The position numbers and the translations under genes were made by a program. From Schaalia suimastitidis DSM 15538 (lineage in GTDB: Bacteria; Actinomycetota; Actinomycetes; Actinomycetales; Actinomycetaceae), in the NCBI RefSeq assembly GCF_000429105.1, contig NZ_AUBF01000006.1, forward strand, positions 496,001-560,000: a stretch of DNA of 64,000 nucleotides. The letters run 5' to 3'. The notes beneath the pieces were generated by a model. The model ran no database searches, had not been told where the DNA came from, and saw only the letters and a list, made by a program, of their open reading frames with translations. Of this stretch, positions 44,044 to 53,821 are shown piece after piece (position 1 is the stretch's first letter; each line of letters opens with the position of its first letter).

Positions 44044-47000
44044 ATGACGTTGTTGGACGCAAAGACATTCGACAGCCTGAAAATCACCCTGGCAACCGCC
44101 GACAATATGGGTCCGGTGACCCAAGGCGGCTGGTCATGGGGTGAGGTGAAAAAGCCCGAAACCATCAACTACCGTACGCTCAAGCCCGAGCGCGACGGTC
44201 TTTTCGGCGAGCAGATCTTTGGCCCTACCCGTGACTGGGAATGCGCCTGCGGCAAATACAAGCGTGTGCGCTACAAGGGCATTATCTGCGAAAAATGTGG
44301 CGTGGAAGTTACCCGATCAAAGGTGCGCCGCGAACGCATGGGTCATATTGACCTTGCTGCACCGGTGACCCACATCTGGTACTTCAAGGGTGTGCCCTCA
44401 CGCTTGGGATATGTCCTGAACCTGGCACCGAAAGACCTTGAGAAGGTCATCTACTTCGCTGCCTACATGATCACCGAAGTGGACGAAAAGGGCCGCAACG
44501 AGGACCTTGCTGACCTGCGCGGTGAACTTGAGGTAGAAAAGGGGCATTTGGAGAACCAGCGTGATGTGGCAATCAACGCCATCGCTGAAAATGCCGAAGC
44601 CGAACTGGCTTCCCTGGAAGCGCAGGGTGCTTCGCCCGCCGAACGGGACAAGGTCCGCAAGAATGCTGACAAGGAAATGGCGCGTATTCGTCGCCGTTTC
44701 GACGGCGATATTGAAGGCCTGGAAATCGTGTGGGACCGCTTTAAAGACCTCAAGGTCGGCGATTTGGAAGGTGACGAACGGCTCTACCGCGCGATGGTGG
44801 CACGTTATGGCACCTACTTCAAGGGTGATATGGGCGCATCCGCCATTCAAAAGCGCCTGCAAACCTTCGACCTTGAAGGTGAAGTTGCTTCGCTGCGACA
44901 GATCATCGCCACTGAAACAGGCCCGCGTAAGACCCGCGCTATTAAGCGCCTGAAGGTCATCAACGCCTTCGTGGCCACCGGCAATAAGCCCGAATCGATG
45001 GTGCTGACCTGCATTCCGGTGATCCCGCCGGATCTGCGTCCTATGGTGCAGCTCGACGGTGGCCGTTTTGCCACCTCGGACCTCAATGACCTGTACCGCA
45101 GGGTTATCAACCGCAACACCCGCCTCAAGCGTCTGTTAGAGCTGGGTGCCCCCGAGATCATCGTCAACAACGAGAAGCGTATGCTGCAAGAATCTGTGGA
45201 CGCGCTCTTTGACAATGGTCGTCGTGGTCGTCCCGTCGCGGGCCCAGGCAACCGCCCCTTGAAGTCGATCTCTGACATGCTCAAGGGCAAGCAAGGTCGT
45301 TTCCGCCAGAACCTTCTGGGCAAGCGCGTGGACTACTCGGGCCGTTCGGTTATCGTTGTGGGCCCGCAGCTCAAGTTGCACCAGTGTGGCCTGCCTAAGC
45401 AGATGGCCCTGGAACTGTTCAAGCCTTTCGTTATGAAGCGCCTGGTCGAGAAGAACTTTGCGCAGAACGTCAAGGCCGCTAAGCGTAAGGTGGAGCGCCA
45501 GCGCCCCGAGGTGTGGGACGTCCTCGACGATGTCATCCGCGAGCACCCCGTGCTGCTGAACCGCGCCCCCACGCTGCACCGCCTCGGTATTCAGGCTTTC
45601 GAACCCCAGCTCATTGAAGGTAAAGCCATCCAGCTACATCCGCTGGCTTGTGAAGCTTTCAACGCTGACTTCGACGGCGATCAGATGGCAGTTCACTTGC
45701 CGCTGGGCGCTGAAGCTCAAGCTGAAGCACGTATCCTCATGCTGTCGACCAATAACATCCTTAAGCCTTCCGATGGTCGCCCCGTGGCTATGCCATCGCA
45801 GGACATGATTATTGGCCTGTTCCACCTCACGTCGGATCCTGATCCTGCTGTTGAGGTGGCACGCGACGAAAAGGGGAACGAGATTGTGCCGTCCTTCTCC
45901 TCGGTGGGCGAAGCCATCATGGCTTTCGATGCCGGGAATCTGCACCTCAATGCACGCGCCCTCATCCGTTTTGACGGCGTAGTGCCCCCCGCGCAGTGGG
46001 AAGCTCCTGAGGGGTGGACCGAAGGTGACGACATTCTGCTGGAAACATCCCTGGGCCGCGCGCTCTTCAACGAGCTGCTCCCAGTGGACTACCCCTTCGT
46101 CAATGAAGTGGTCGGCAAGAAGCAGCTGGCCAATATCGTGAACTCGTTGACCGAACGTTACCCGAATGTGCTTGTGGCCGAATGCCTCGATGCGCTGAAG
46201 GCAGCGGGCTTCTACTGGTCAACATGGTCGGGGATTACCATATCCTTCTCCGATATCCAGGCGTCGCCTCGTAAAGAAGAAATTCTTGCCGAGTACGAAC
46301 AGCGCGCCGCATCCATCCAAGACCAATACGAAACGGGCTTCATCTCGGAAGATACCCGTTACGAAGAATTGGTGAAGCTGTGGCTGGAATGCACCGAGAA
46401 GGTCGCTAACGATATGCGGGCAAACTTCGATGAGCGCAACACCGTGTACCGCATGGTGTCCTCAGGTGCTCGTGGTAACTGGTCGCAGGTGCAGCAGTTG
46501 GCTGGTATGCGTGGCCTGGTGTCCGACCCGAAGCAGAAGCTCATTGAACGTCCGATTAAGGCAAATTACCGTGAAGGTCTGACCGTTCTTGAGTACTTCA
46601 TCGCGACCCACGGTGCACGTAAGGGTCTTGCGGATACGGCGCTTCGTACCGCAGAGTCGGGCTACCTCACGCGTCGCCTCGTTGACGTCTCGCAGGACGT
46701 CATTGTGCGTGAGGCCGATTGTGGTACCCGCGGTGGTATTCGCATTCCGATTGCCGAACAGGACGAGGCCGGTACCTGGGTTGCGCTGGAAACGGTACAG
46801 ACCACCGCGTATGCGCGTACCTTGGCGCGTGACGTTGTGGCCGAAGATGGGACGGTTCTTGCTACCGCTGGCCTTGACTTGGGCGATGATCTGCTGAAGT
46901 CCCTGATTCGTGCAGGGATTAACGAGGTTGTGTGCCGTTCCGTACTTACCTGTGAGTCAGCGGTCGGTACGTGCGCCACCTGCTACGGTCGTTCGTTGGC

Positions 47001-47964
47001 TACCGGTAAGCAGGTTGACATTGGCGAGGCCGTTGGCATTATTGCCGCGCAGTCCATTGGTGAACCTGGTACTCAGCTCACTATGCGTACATTCCACACG
47101 GGTGGTGCGGCCTCTGCTGCCGATATTACCCAGGGTCTGCCACGTGTTCAGGAACTCTTCGAGGCACGTACTCCCAAGGTGGAAGCCAAGCTTGTTGAGG
47201 CTGCTGGTCGTATTCACATTGACGACGAAGATCCGGCTGTGCGCCGTATCGTCGTTACTCGTGATGATGCGAAGGAAGACCTCGTGATCGAGCTGTCGCG
47301 CCGCCAGAAGCTGCTGGTCGCTGAAGGTGACCACGTTGAGGCGGGTACGCCGTTGACTGAGGGCCAATTGGATCCCAAGGAAGTGCTGCGTATTATGGGC
47401 CGCAATGTGGCTCAGAAGCAGCTGGTGGACGAAGTGCAGAAGGTCTACCGTGACCAGGGCGTGGGTATTCACTCCAAGCACATCGAGGTGATCGTGCGCC
47501 AGATGCTGCGTAAAGTCACCATCCTTGAACCAGGCGACACCTCCTTTATGCCCGGTGAACTGGTGGATCGTATGGCCTACTTGGCGCAGAACCGTAAGGT
47601 TGCTGCCGAAGGTGGACAACCTGCGTCGGGCCGCCAGATGCTGATGGGTATTACCAAGGCATCGCTGGCCACCGATTCGTGGCTGTCGGCTGCCTCCTTC
47701 CAAGAGACAACCAAGGTACTCACCGAGGCCGCGATGAACGGCAAGTCTGATGCACTTGTTGGCCTGAAGGAAAATGTCATCCTCGGTAAGCTCATCCCGG
47801 CGGGTACCGGCCTTGGCATTTACAACAATGTCACGGTTGAACCTACTGCGGAGGCACTGGCTAACTCCAACTATTCGGAGTTGGACTTCCAAGACGGCGA
47901 GGTATCTGAAGATTTCCTTGACGCCCTTGGGTCGATTGACTTTGGAATGTCCTTCCAGGAGTGA
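44044..47964 (+). CDS. rpoC: DNA-directed RNA polymerase subunit beta prime
   Basis: RpoC (1306 residues) is the catalytic subunit. The N-terminal zinc-ribbon [20 protein letters not shown], the Mg-binding [15 protein letters not shown] (about residues 539-553), and the second zinc site with [19 protein letters not shown] are intact. An actinobacterial insert rich in Glu and Arg lies at about residues 145-235. The ATG 44044 is only 3-4 bases from AGGAG; an in-frame TTG at 44050 (LDAKTFDSL) has better spacing and is a plausible true start. It is followed by a terminator stem. Confidence 0.97.
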   Translation: MTLLDAKTFDSLKITLATADNMGPVTQGGWSWGEVKKPETINYRTLKPERDGLFGEQIFGPTRDWECACGKYKRVRYKGIICEKCGVEVTRSKVRRERMGHIDLAAPVTHIWYFKGVPSRLGYVLNLAPKDLEKVIYFAAYMITEVDEKGRNEDLADLRGELEVEKGHLENQRDVAINAIAENAEAELASLEAQGASPAERDKVRKNADKEMARIRRRFDGDIEGLEIVWDRFKDLKVGDLEGDERLYRAMVARYGTYFKGDMGASAIQKRLQTFDLEGEVASLRQIIATETGPRKTRAIKRLKVINAFVATGNKPESMVLTCIPVIPPDLRPMVQLDGGRFATSDLNDLYRRVINRNTRLKRLLELGAPEIIVNNEKRMLQESVDALFDNGRRGRPVAGPGNRPLKSISDMLKGKQGRFRQNLLGKRVDYSGRSVIVVGPQLKLHQCGLPKQMALELFKPFVMKRLVEKNFAQNVKAAKRKVERQRPEVWDVLDDVIREHPVLLNRAPTLHRLGIQAFEPQLIEGKAIQLHPLACEAFNADFDGDQMAVHLPLGAEAQAEARILMLSTNNILKPSDGRPVAMPSQDMIIGLFHLTSDPDPAVEVARDEKGNEIVPSFSSVGEAIMAFDAGNLHLNARALIRFDGVVPPAQWEAPEGWTEGDDILLETSLGRALFNELLPVDYPFVNEVVGKKQLANIVNSLTERYPNVLVAECLDALKAAGFYWSTWSGITISFSDIQASPRKEEILAEYEQRAASIQDQYETGFISEDTRYEELVKLWLECTEKVANDMRANFDERNTVYRMVSSGARGNWSQVQQLAGMRGLVSDPKQKLIERPIKANYREGLTVLEYFIATHGARKGLADTALRTAESGYLTRRLVDVSQDVIVREADCGTRGGIRIPIAEQDEAGTWVALETVQTTAYARTLARDVVAEDGTVLATAGLDLGDDLLKSLIRAGINEVVCRSVLTCESAVGTCATCYGRSLATGKQVDIGEAVGIIAAQSIGEPGTQLTMRTFHTGGAASAADITQGLPRVQELFEARTPKVEAKLVEAAGRIHIDDEDPAVRRIVVTRDDAKEDLVIELSRRQKLLVAEGDHVEAGTPLTEGQLDPKEVLRIMGRNVAQKQLVDEVQKVYRDQGVGIHSKHIEVIVRQMLRKVTILEPGDTSFMPGELVDRMAYLAQNRKVAAEGGQPASGRQMLMGITKASLATDSWLSAASFQETTKVLTEAAMNGKSDALVGLKENVILGKLIPAGTGLGIYNNVTVEPTAEALANSNYSELDFQDGEVSEDFLDALGSIDFGMSFQE

Positions 47965-47980
47965 TCTGACTGTACGGTAG

Positions 47981-48015
47981 TGAACCCGGTGAGTGCGAAG
48001 CGCTCACCGGGTTCA
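47981..48015 (+). terminator. Terminator stem after rpoC
   Basis: TGAACCCGGTGAG (47981-47993) pairs with CTCACCGGGTTCA (48003-48015) around a 9-base loop. No T run follows. Confidence 0.8.
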
Positions 48016-48103
48016 CTGTTGTTGCAGCGCCTATGGGCCCTCATCTTGATTCGATGAGGTGGGCGTCGTGGTTACGTGTTCGTGTGAGCGTTGCACATCC
48101 CCA

Positions 48104-48142
48104 TATTGCGGTATAGACCGGTATAGCAATAGATGGTATTGT
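48104..48142 (+). promoter_or_regulatory. Candidate operator/promoter of the sugar cassette
   Basis: GGTATA occurs twice (48110-48115 and 48120-48125) with GACC between, and the pair is bracketed by TATTGC (48104-48109) and GCAATA (48126-48131) as an inverted repeat. A possible promoter, TAGACC (48114-48119) and TATTGT (48137-48142) 17 bp apart, overlaps it. A regulator bound here would block polymerase. The GntR-family protein at the far end of the cassette is the obvious candidate. Confidence 0.45.
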
Positions 48143-48261
48143 GAGAGCTGGATCACCGCCAACTGTGGTTTCTGATCCTTTCCCTGATGCACCGAAGCAT
48201 CAGAAACCACATTGCGCATAATCCGCGCACCCCCATTTGTCACCGCCACATAGGAGGATCA

Positions 48262-49131
48262 GTGAAAGCGTCAACCCTCGACATCGTCACCACCGCACTC
48301 CGGCGCGGCTACGCGGTCGGCGCATTCAATATCTTCAACGACGTCAGTTTGCGTGCAGTAGCCCGAGCAGCGCATTCACACCGATCGCCAGCGATCATAC
48401 AGGTATCCGTGCGCACCGCTAAAGCCATCGGCGCTACCTTGCTGCATCACATGTTCGAGGCAGCAGCACACGAAGTGGACGTGCCCTTAGCGCTTCATCT
48501 TGACCACTGCCCGGACCCGGACTATGCCATCGAAGTCCTTGACGCAGGCTGGTCCTCGGTCCTCCTTGACGCCTCGTCACTTGAACTTGATCAGGCAATG
48601 GAAGCCACCGTTCGCGTCGTGGAGCACGCACACAGCTGCGGCGCACATGTGGAATCCGAAATAGAAAATATCGTTGGTGTCGAAGACGGCGTTGGCAGCG
48701 ACGTTATCGTCCACGCATACACAGACGAACAACTCGTGGAGGTCGCCCAAGCAACTGGCGTGGATATGCTGGCTCCACAGCTAGGTACCGCACATGGCCT
48801 GTACAAAGGGCGTCCAGACCTCAAACCTGAGCGCGTCAAACGCCTCAGAGCATTGAGCACATTGCCGATCGTTCTCCACGGTGGAACCGGTTTAGCCGCT
48901 GATGATTTCACTGCTTTCATCCGCGCAGGCGTCAGCAAGATCAACGTATCCACTGCGCTGAAGCATTCCTTCCTTGATGCCATCGTCGATGTGGGCCTTG
49001 ACGCGCAACACCATAAGCGCAGTGAACCACTGCCCATCATTGATGCCGTAGAGCAACGACTTATGGCAACTGTGAGCCAACACCTAGAAATGTTTGGCAG
49101 CTGCGCACAGGTGAAAGGGGCGCAGGCATGA
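48262..49131 (+). CDS. Class II fructose/tagatose-bisphosphate-type aldolase
   Basis: The 289-residue protein belongs to the metal-dependent class II aldolases (FbaA, GatY/KbaY group), which split sugar 1,6-bisphosphates or related ketose 1-phosphates into triose phosphates. It shows FNIFNDVSLRAV near the start, the zinc/catalytic segment LHLDHCPD, EIENIVGVEDG, the metal His in LGTAHGLYKG, VLHGGTGL and NVST. The exact sugar cannot be read. AGGAGGATCA precedes GTG 48262. It opens the cassette, overlapping the phosphatase gene by ATGA; the preceding rpoC is separated by a terminator. Confidence 0.85.
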   Translation: MKASTLDIVTTALRRGYAVGAFNIFNDVSLRAVARAAHSHRSPAIIQVSVRTAKAIGATLLHHMFEAAAHEVDVPLALHLDHCPDPDYAIEVLDAGWSSVLLDASSLELDQAMEATVRVVEHAHSCGAHVESEIENIVGVEDGVGSDVIVHAYTDEQLVEVAQATGVDMLAPQLGTAHGLYKGRPDLKPERVKRLRALSTLPIVLHGGTGLAADDFTAFIRAGVSKINVSTALKHSFLDAIVDVGLDAQHHKRSEPLPIIDAVEQRLMATVSQHLEMFGSCAQVKGAQA

Positions 49132-49910
49132 CACGGGCACTGATATTTGACTGCGATGGTGTACTAGCTGACACAGAACGTGATGGACACCGGGTGGCAT
49201 TCAACCAGGCCTTTGCCGAATTCGACCTACCCATCACCTGGGACGACGAAACCTACGCCCGCCTCGTCAAAATTGGCGGCGGCAAAGAACGCATCGCCTC
49301 GGTCCTCACGCCCGAATTACTCCGCCACGCTGGGCTAAACGTCGACGAAGCCCAGCGGCAACAGCTCATCCGTGACCTTCACCAGAGAAAAACAGCCCTT
49401 TTCCAACACCGTATCCACAGCGGCGCCATCCCAAGTAGGACAGGGGTTGCGCGCCTTATCAACGAGGCGTTGAATGCGAATATCCGCGTCGCTGTCGCCT
49501 CAACCTCGGCACCACAATCAGTTCGCTCAGTGTTAATCCATGCAGTGGGGGAGCAGCTGGCCAATGAGATCCCAGTTTTTGCCGGTGACATAGTTGCCAG
49601 AAAAAAGCCCGCGCCCGATATCTACCTTCACGCACTGGCTGAACTCGGTATTGGCAGCGCAGAGGCGATAGCAGTGGAGGATTCGCACGTCGGCGCAACT
49701 GCCGCACACCAGGCTGGCATGCAGGTACTCGTTACCGTAGCAAGCTACACCCGCAATGAAGATTTTACGGGCGCCGCACTAGTGGTCGACCACCTAGGCC
49801 ACACCAATCAGCCTGCAACGGCACTCCACGACCCGCATGGACTCATGACGGGACATTCCATCATCGATATGGAAGTGATCGAAGCGATCTATGCATTGTC
49901 GAGGCAATAA
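49128..49910 (+). CDS. HAD-superfamily sugar-phosphate phosphatase/phosphoglucomutase-like (CbbY-type)
   Basis: The 260-residue protein has the HAD nucleophile motif FDCDGVLADTE (Asp9 and Asp11), a helical cap, the Thr/Ser motif ASTSAPQSV, a Lys in ARKKPAPDIY and the acidic motif VEDSHVGATAAHQAG. This set fits CbbY/beta-phosphoglucomutase-type enzymes that act on sugar phosphates. It is coupled to the aldolase upstream by ATGA and followed after 60 bases by the transaldolase-like gene. Whether it is a phosphatase or a mutase cannot be told from the sequence. Confidence 0.82.
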   Translation: MTRALIFDCDGVLADTERDGHRVAFNQAFAEFDLPITWDDETYARLVKIGGGKERIASVLTPELLRHAGLNVDEAQRQQLIRDLHQRKTALFQHRIHSGAIPSRTGVARLINEALNANIRVAVASTSAPQSVRSVLIHAVGEQLANEIPVFAGDIVARKKPAPDIYLHALAELGIGSAEAIAVEDSHVGATAAHQAGMQVLVTVASYTRNEDFTGAALVVDHLGHTNQPATALHDPHGLMTGHSIIDMEVIEAIYALSRQ

Positions 49911-49970
49911 CACTGAACGCAACGACCCTGTGCAGCGGTGCAATGACGCGCGAAATAAGGGAGGTTACCA

Positions 49971-51314
49971 ATGTATCTGACAGATCATCAGCACCCCACG
50001 CCATTACATTTAACACTCGCCGATCTCGAGCTGACCCCAAAGACGGGGCACGAGGCGCTGATCCAGCGAGTCCTCACAACACCTATCGACCGCGACACCT
50101 ACGAATTTTTGTGTCGCCACGCGACCTCTATTGATGTGGGCGATGAGCTAAAAGCAGTGGTGTCCTATTTCAATGTTCCCTATGGTCACACGCCGCCAGG
50201 TTTTCGCCGTGTACTGCATCTAAACCATCAGGGTGAAGTCACGGTCGATCTGGTCAGGGACATTGGTTGCGACATCGACGGCACACAACGACCTACTCGG
50301 GTGCTGTACTCGGCAGATTCAGCCAATCCATACGAAGTGGCCCATGTGGCACCGTTCGTTGCCAATTTGACATGTAATCCAGGCATTATTTACGACCTAT
50401 TCCTCAACGATCCAAAGGCAAATGTCGGCGGCCACTTTAAAGACCGTGACGAGGTGATGGGTGAAATTGGGCGTCTTCTCGGCCCAGGCTGCGATATTTC
50501 TGTCGAATTGAATAACCCTTTCGAGGCCGATTTCTCGCAGATACTCGATGAGGCACAACGTTTCCGCGACATACTCTCGCCGTGGCGCGTCGTCATTAAA
50601 GTACCTCACACCGGACCGGTGAACGCGGCAAACGTCACTGACCTGCTTGAAGGCGACAAGCGGCTTGCGTTACGTCCATCCCAAGGAAGTACCGAAGACC
50701 GCATGCGCGGACACCGCCTCGCCTTGAAGCTGCGTGAAGAAGGTTTTCGGGTGAATTTCACCTTAATGTTCGAACCCTACCAAGCGCAGATGGCCTTACA
50801 AGCCAGGCCATATTTCATTAACGCCTTTATCCGACACCGCAAGATGCAATCGGAGCGTATGGCGGGCCTGCTCCACGCCTATCACATCACCCAGGACGAT
50901 AGTTTCCTCAAAGATCTGCGCTCCTACATGCTGAGCAATGACTATCTTGCCTCCCATGAAGACATGCTGGACCTTCACAGTGTGCACACTTTGGCCCAGA
51001 CAATCCTCAAAATACGCGGCATCACCATTGGGGATGGCAACGGCACCGTTGGTGACGGACTGGACTCTGCGCGGCACTGTCTGCGCCTTCTCAGACACGC
51101 CAACCTTCCTGATACGCGCCTCATTATCTGTTCAATGGAAGGTGAGCTGAACTACCCCGACATTGATCGGATGCTTGTCGAAGACGAATTTGCAGATATG
51201 ACCGACAAAGTGGTGGTTACTGCCGAGCCGCAGTACCTTGCGCGTTTCACGTCAACGAATCAGGTAATCAGCTATCAAAGGAGGTTCATGGCAGCAGCAC
51301 GTGGAAATAAATAA
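49971..51314 (+). CDS. Divergent transaldolase-like TIM-barrel protein
   Basis: I do not recognise this as a named family member. Residues about 130-290 carry transaldolase-like order: CNPGIIYDLFLNDPKANVGG, DISVELNNPFEADFSQILDE, VVIKVPHTGPV with a candidate Schiff-base lysine (Lys210), and REEGFRVNFTLMFEPYQAQM. Transaldolases have the matching TNPS, DISVEV, K-P-T and NVTLVF-QA segments. The 447-residue length exceeds classic transaldolase (about 320-370) and TalC (about 215), because of an N-terminal extension of about 120 residues and a C-terminal part of about 150. GGGAGG precedes the ATG. It would act on sugar phosphates with the aldolases beside it. Confidence 0.6.
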   Translation: MYLTDHQHPTPLHLTLADLELTPKTGHEALIQRVLTTPIDRDTYEFLCRHATSIDVGDELKAVVSYFNVPYGHTPPGFRRVLHLNHQGEVTVDLVRDIGCDIDGTQRPTRVLYSADSANPYEVAHVAPFVANLTCNPGIIYDLFLNDPKANVGGHFKDRDEVMGEIGRLLGPGCDISVELNNPFEADFSQILDEAQRFRDILSPWRVVIKVPHTGPVNAANVTDLLEGDKRLALRPSQGSTEDRMRGHRLALKLREEGFRVNFTLMFEPYQAQMALQARPYFINAFIRHRKMQSERMAGLLHAYHITQDDSFLKDLRSYMLSNDYLASHEDMLDLHSVHTLAQTILKIRGITIGDGNGTVGDGLDSARHCLRLLRHANLPDTRLIICSMEGELNYPDIDRMLVEDEFADMTDKVVVTAEPQYLARFTSTNQVISYQRRFMAAARGNK

Positions 51315-51454
51315 TGGCGGCTGAACGATTCAACTGCAGTGATATGCCAAATGCGCAGGCAGTGGTAACGGTGCCACTCCTTAGTGCATATCAGATCAAT
51401 ACGTTGGCGGCTCACAACCGTGCCGCTGTCACACCTGTAGGGGATACATTATGA
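51314..51454 (+). CDS. 46-residue small ORF coupled between the transaldolase-like gene and deoC
   Basis: The ATG at 51314 overlaps the upstream stop (TAATG), and its TGA (51452-51454) overlaps the deoC start (ATGA, 51451-51454). The product would be 46 residues beginning MAAERFNCSDMPNAQAVVTV, with no signal peptide or clear helix. The exact fit into the gap, with overlaps at both ends like the other genes here, suggests it is translated. I recognise no family. It could be a subunit of a neighbour, a coupling peptide or decay of a longer gene. Confidence 0.5.
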   Translation: MAAERFNCSDMPNAQAVVTVPLLSAYQINTLAAHNRAAVTPVGDTL

Positions 51455-52146
51455 AACTGACTGTCTCAGAATACGCCAAACACTTCGATATGGCCCTTCA
51501 CCTGCAAAGCTCCACAGAAGATGACATTCGCAAACATGCACGTCAAGCGCGCGAAACAGGTGTTGCCGCCTGTTACACCAATTCCATGTGGACACCGGTG
51601 GTGGCCGAGGAACTAGCAGGGTCAGACGTTCGTGTTGGCACGGCCATCTCATTCCCATATGGCTGTACCTCGACGGCGATGAAATTTGCGGAAATCGACG
51701 AAGGTCTAGACCTTGGTGCAACCGCAGTGGATATGGTGATTAATATTGGTCGGCTTCGTGAAGGTGATCATGATTACGTCAGGCGCGAGGTGGAAGGCCT
51801 TGTTGAACGCACCAGCGGAAAAGCGCTGTCGAAAGTCATCTTCGAAGTGTGCTTCCTCACCGACGCTGAAATTGCGCTGTTGACCCGTATCTGCTCCGAC
51901 GCTGGCGTTGACTACGTGAAAACGGCGACCGGATCTGAAGGGTTTCCTACCGAAGCCCAAGTCGCGGTGATGAGGGCCAATATTACAAATCCGAATACGA
52001 AACTCAAGGTCTCGGGTGTACCACGTACATTCACCATGCCCGCCACCTTTTGGATGATCGAAAAACTAGGCGTGTCACTGATTGGTACCCGTTCTGCGGC
52101 AGCACTTGTTGCGCAATACGCCGCATATCTCAGCAAAGGCGCATAG
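51451..52146 (+). CDS. Deoxyribose-phosphate aldolase-like protein (DeoC family)
   Basis: The 231-residue class I aldolase has the Schiff-base lysine in DYVKTATG (Lys157), the aspartate in VDMVINIG and the second lysine in LKVSGVPRT, all key residues of DeoC. The N-terminal motif, usually LDHTLLKP-like, is FDMALHLQSST here: the Asp is kept, but the following residues are not. Substrate may therefore differ from 2-deoxyribose 5-phosphate. AGGGGATA precedes the ATG, which overlaps a 46-codon ORF. The kinase gene follows 15 bases later. Confidence 0.82.
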   Translation: MKLTVSEYAKHFDMALHLQSSTEDDIRKHARQARETGVAACYTNSMWTPVVAEELAGSDVRVGTAISFPYGCTSTAMKFAEIDEGLDLGATAVDMVINIGRLREGDHDYVRREVEGLVERTSGKALSKVIFEVCFLTDAEIALLTRICSDAGVDYVKTATGSEGFPTEAQVAVMRANITNPNTKLKVSGVPRTFTMPATFWMIEKLGVSLIGTRSAAALVAQYAAYLSKGA

Positions 52147-52161
52147 GAAGGAGTACATCAC

Positions 52162-53679
52162 ATGGCTGACTATCTTGTTGGTATCGATGCCGGAACCACC
52201 GGATGTAAAAGTATAGTTTTTGACTTAGAAGGCAATGTTCTTGGTCAAGACTATCGTGAATACCCGTGCGTTTTCCCAGGTCCGGGCCTTGTGGAACAAC
52301 GTTTCGAGGATATTATTCCTCCGCTAGAAGAATCATGCCGCGTGGCCGTCGAAGCATCCGGTGTAGCCAATAAGGATATTCGCGCGGTTGCGTTTTCTTC
52401 GCAGGCACCACTGTTGGCACTGGTTGACGAAGAAGGGGATCTGATACGTCCGTTCCTGTCCTGGCAAGATTTACGAGGCGCGCCTTATATTCCCCAACTC
52501 CGCCAAGCTTACGGAGCGGAACGTTTCTACCAAGAAACGGGCGACCCCCTTGGAACCAATAGTGCGGCACCGAAATGGGCATGGCTGCGTGACCATGAAC
52601 CTGAGAACTGGGAGCGGACCAGATGGTTCTTATCCGAACAAGAATTTCTACTCAAGCATTGGGGTGCCCAAGGATACTGGACGGATCTGTCCTCTGCCTC
52701 GCGCGAAGGGATGCTTGATGTTGATGCCCAGGAATGGTCGGTACCTGTCCATGACCTCATTGGCATACCTCTGGACAAACGCGCCACAATCGCCCATGAG
52801 CCGGGGAAAGTTGTGGGGACAATTGGGTCTGACCTTGCGCGTCGCACAGGTTTAGCGGAAGGAACATTGCTGTGTGTCGGTGCGCATGACCAGAACTGTT
52901 CGACTTTCGGAGGTGGCGCTGTGCGGGGTGGCGACTGTGTGATGGTGATGGGCACCTTCGGGTCGTGTTATGTCGTGATGGACCAGCCTTTACGTGACCC
53001 CGAGCGTAAACTTGTCGTCAAACCCAACCATGGTGTCGGCAACTGGACGATTGAAGCATTTTCCAATACCTCCGCCTCCTCCTTTAGGTGGTACAGGGAC
53101 ACCTTCTGCCAGGGTGAACGTTTTGCCGGCAGTATTAGCGGCGAAGATCCCTATGACATTATTACCCGCCAGGTGGCAGCTTCACCTATTGGTGCAAATG
53201 GTGTGACATTCCTTCCCTATCTTGGGGGCGTGTCGGGTGCGCGACAAAACCCTAACGCCCGGGCAAATCTCAATGGAATGACGCTGGCAACGACGAAAGC
53301 CGATGTGGCACGGGCAGTGCTTGAGGGCATCTGTTTTGAAATGAAAGACATCCTTAACGCCCAAGCCGCTGCTGGTATTGAGGCCGAAACGATACGCCTG
53401 GTTGGAGGTGCCGCTAAATCTGCCCTGTGGTCGCAGATGCTTGCCGATATTTTCCAAAAGCCCATTGAAGTGCTTCGTACATCAGAGGCGGGATGTCTTG
53501 GTGCCGCCATGTATGCAGGTGTGGGTGCGGGCCTATTTTCCTCGTGTGAGGAGGCTGCTGACCGTTCGGTGGCGGTCACTGGACGTTTCGATCCTGATCC
53601 GGCAAAGAAACAGCCGTATGAGGAGGCCTTTAAGCGTTTCGTTGATGTCTACGAAGGGCTGGCTGAGCGCGTCTTCTGA
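52162..53679 (+). CDS. FGGY-family carbohydrate kinase (xylulokinase-like)
   Basis: This 505-residue FGGY kinase phosphorylates a sugar or polyol. The N-terminal phosphate-binding IDAGTTGCKSIVFD, the AFSSQAPLLALVDEEG segment, the central GAHDQNCSTFGGG and GTFGSCYVVM, and the ATP-site LVGGAAKSALWSQMLADI are all present. Closest in style are xylulokinases and autoinducer-2 kinase relatives; the substrate is not readable. AGGAAGGAG precedes the ATG. It is the last gene of the cassette and shares a terminator with the convergent regulator. Confidence 0.85.
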   Translation: MADYLVGIDAGTTGCKSIVFDLEGNVLGQDYREYPCVFPGPGLVEQRFEDIIPPLEESCRVAVEASGVANKDIRAVAFSSQAPLLALVDEEGDLIRPFLSWQDLRGAPYIPQLRQAYGAERFYQETGDPLGTNSAAPKWAWLRDHEPENWERTRWFLSEQEFLLKHWGAQGYWTDLSSASREGMLDVDAQEWSVPVHDLIGIPLDKRATIAHEPGKVVGTIGSDLARRTGLAEGTLLCVGAHDQNCSTFGGGAVRGGDCVMVMGTFGSCYVVMDQPLRDPERKLVVKPNHGVGNWTIEAFSNTSASSFRWYRDTFCQGERFAGSISGEDPYDIITRQVAASPIGANGVTFLPYLGGVSGARQNPNARANLNGMTLATTKADVARAVLEGICFEMKDILNAQAAAGIEAETIRLVGGAAKSALWSQMLADIFQKPIEVLRTSEAGCLGAAMYAGVGAGLFSSCEEAADRSVAVTGRFDPDPAKKQPYEEAFKRFVDVYEGLAERVF

Positions 53680-53754
53680 TACGTGTAGCGTATGGGTGCG
53701 CAACCAATGGGTCGCATACATGGAATGTCGTATGCCGTGCCAACCGATGGTGCT

Positions 53755-53796
53755 CTTGCCCCTTCCTGTGGTCGGAATGTTGTGGGAAGGGGTAAG
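53755..53796. terminator. Bidirectional terminator between the FGGY kinase and the GntR regulator
   Basis: CTTGCCCCTTCC (53755-53766) pairs with GGAAGGGGTAAG (53785-53796), 12 bp with one wobble, around an 18-base loop. It separates two converging genes. Confidence 0.65.
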
Positions 53797-53821
53797 GGCG
53801 CCGTAGGGTCTCGGACTCACC

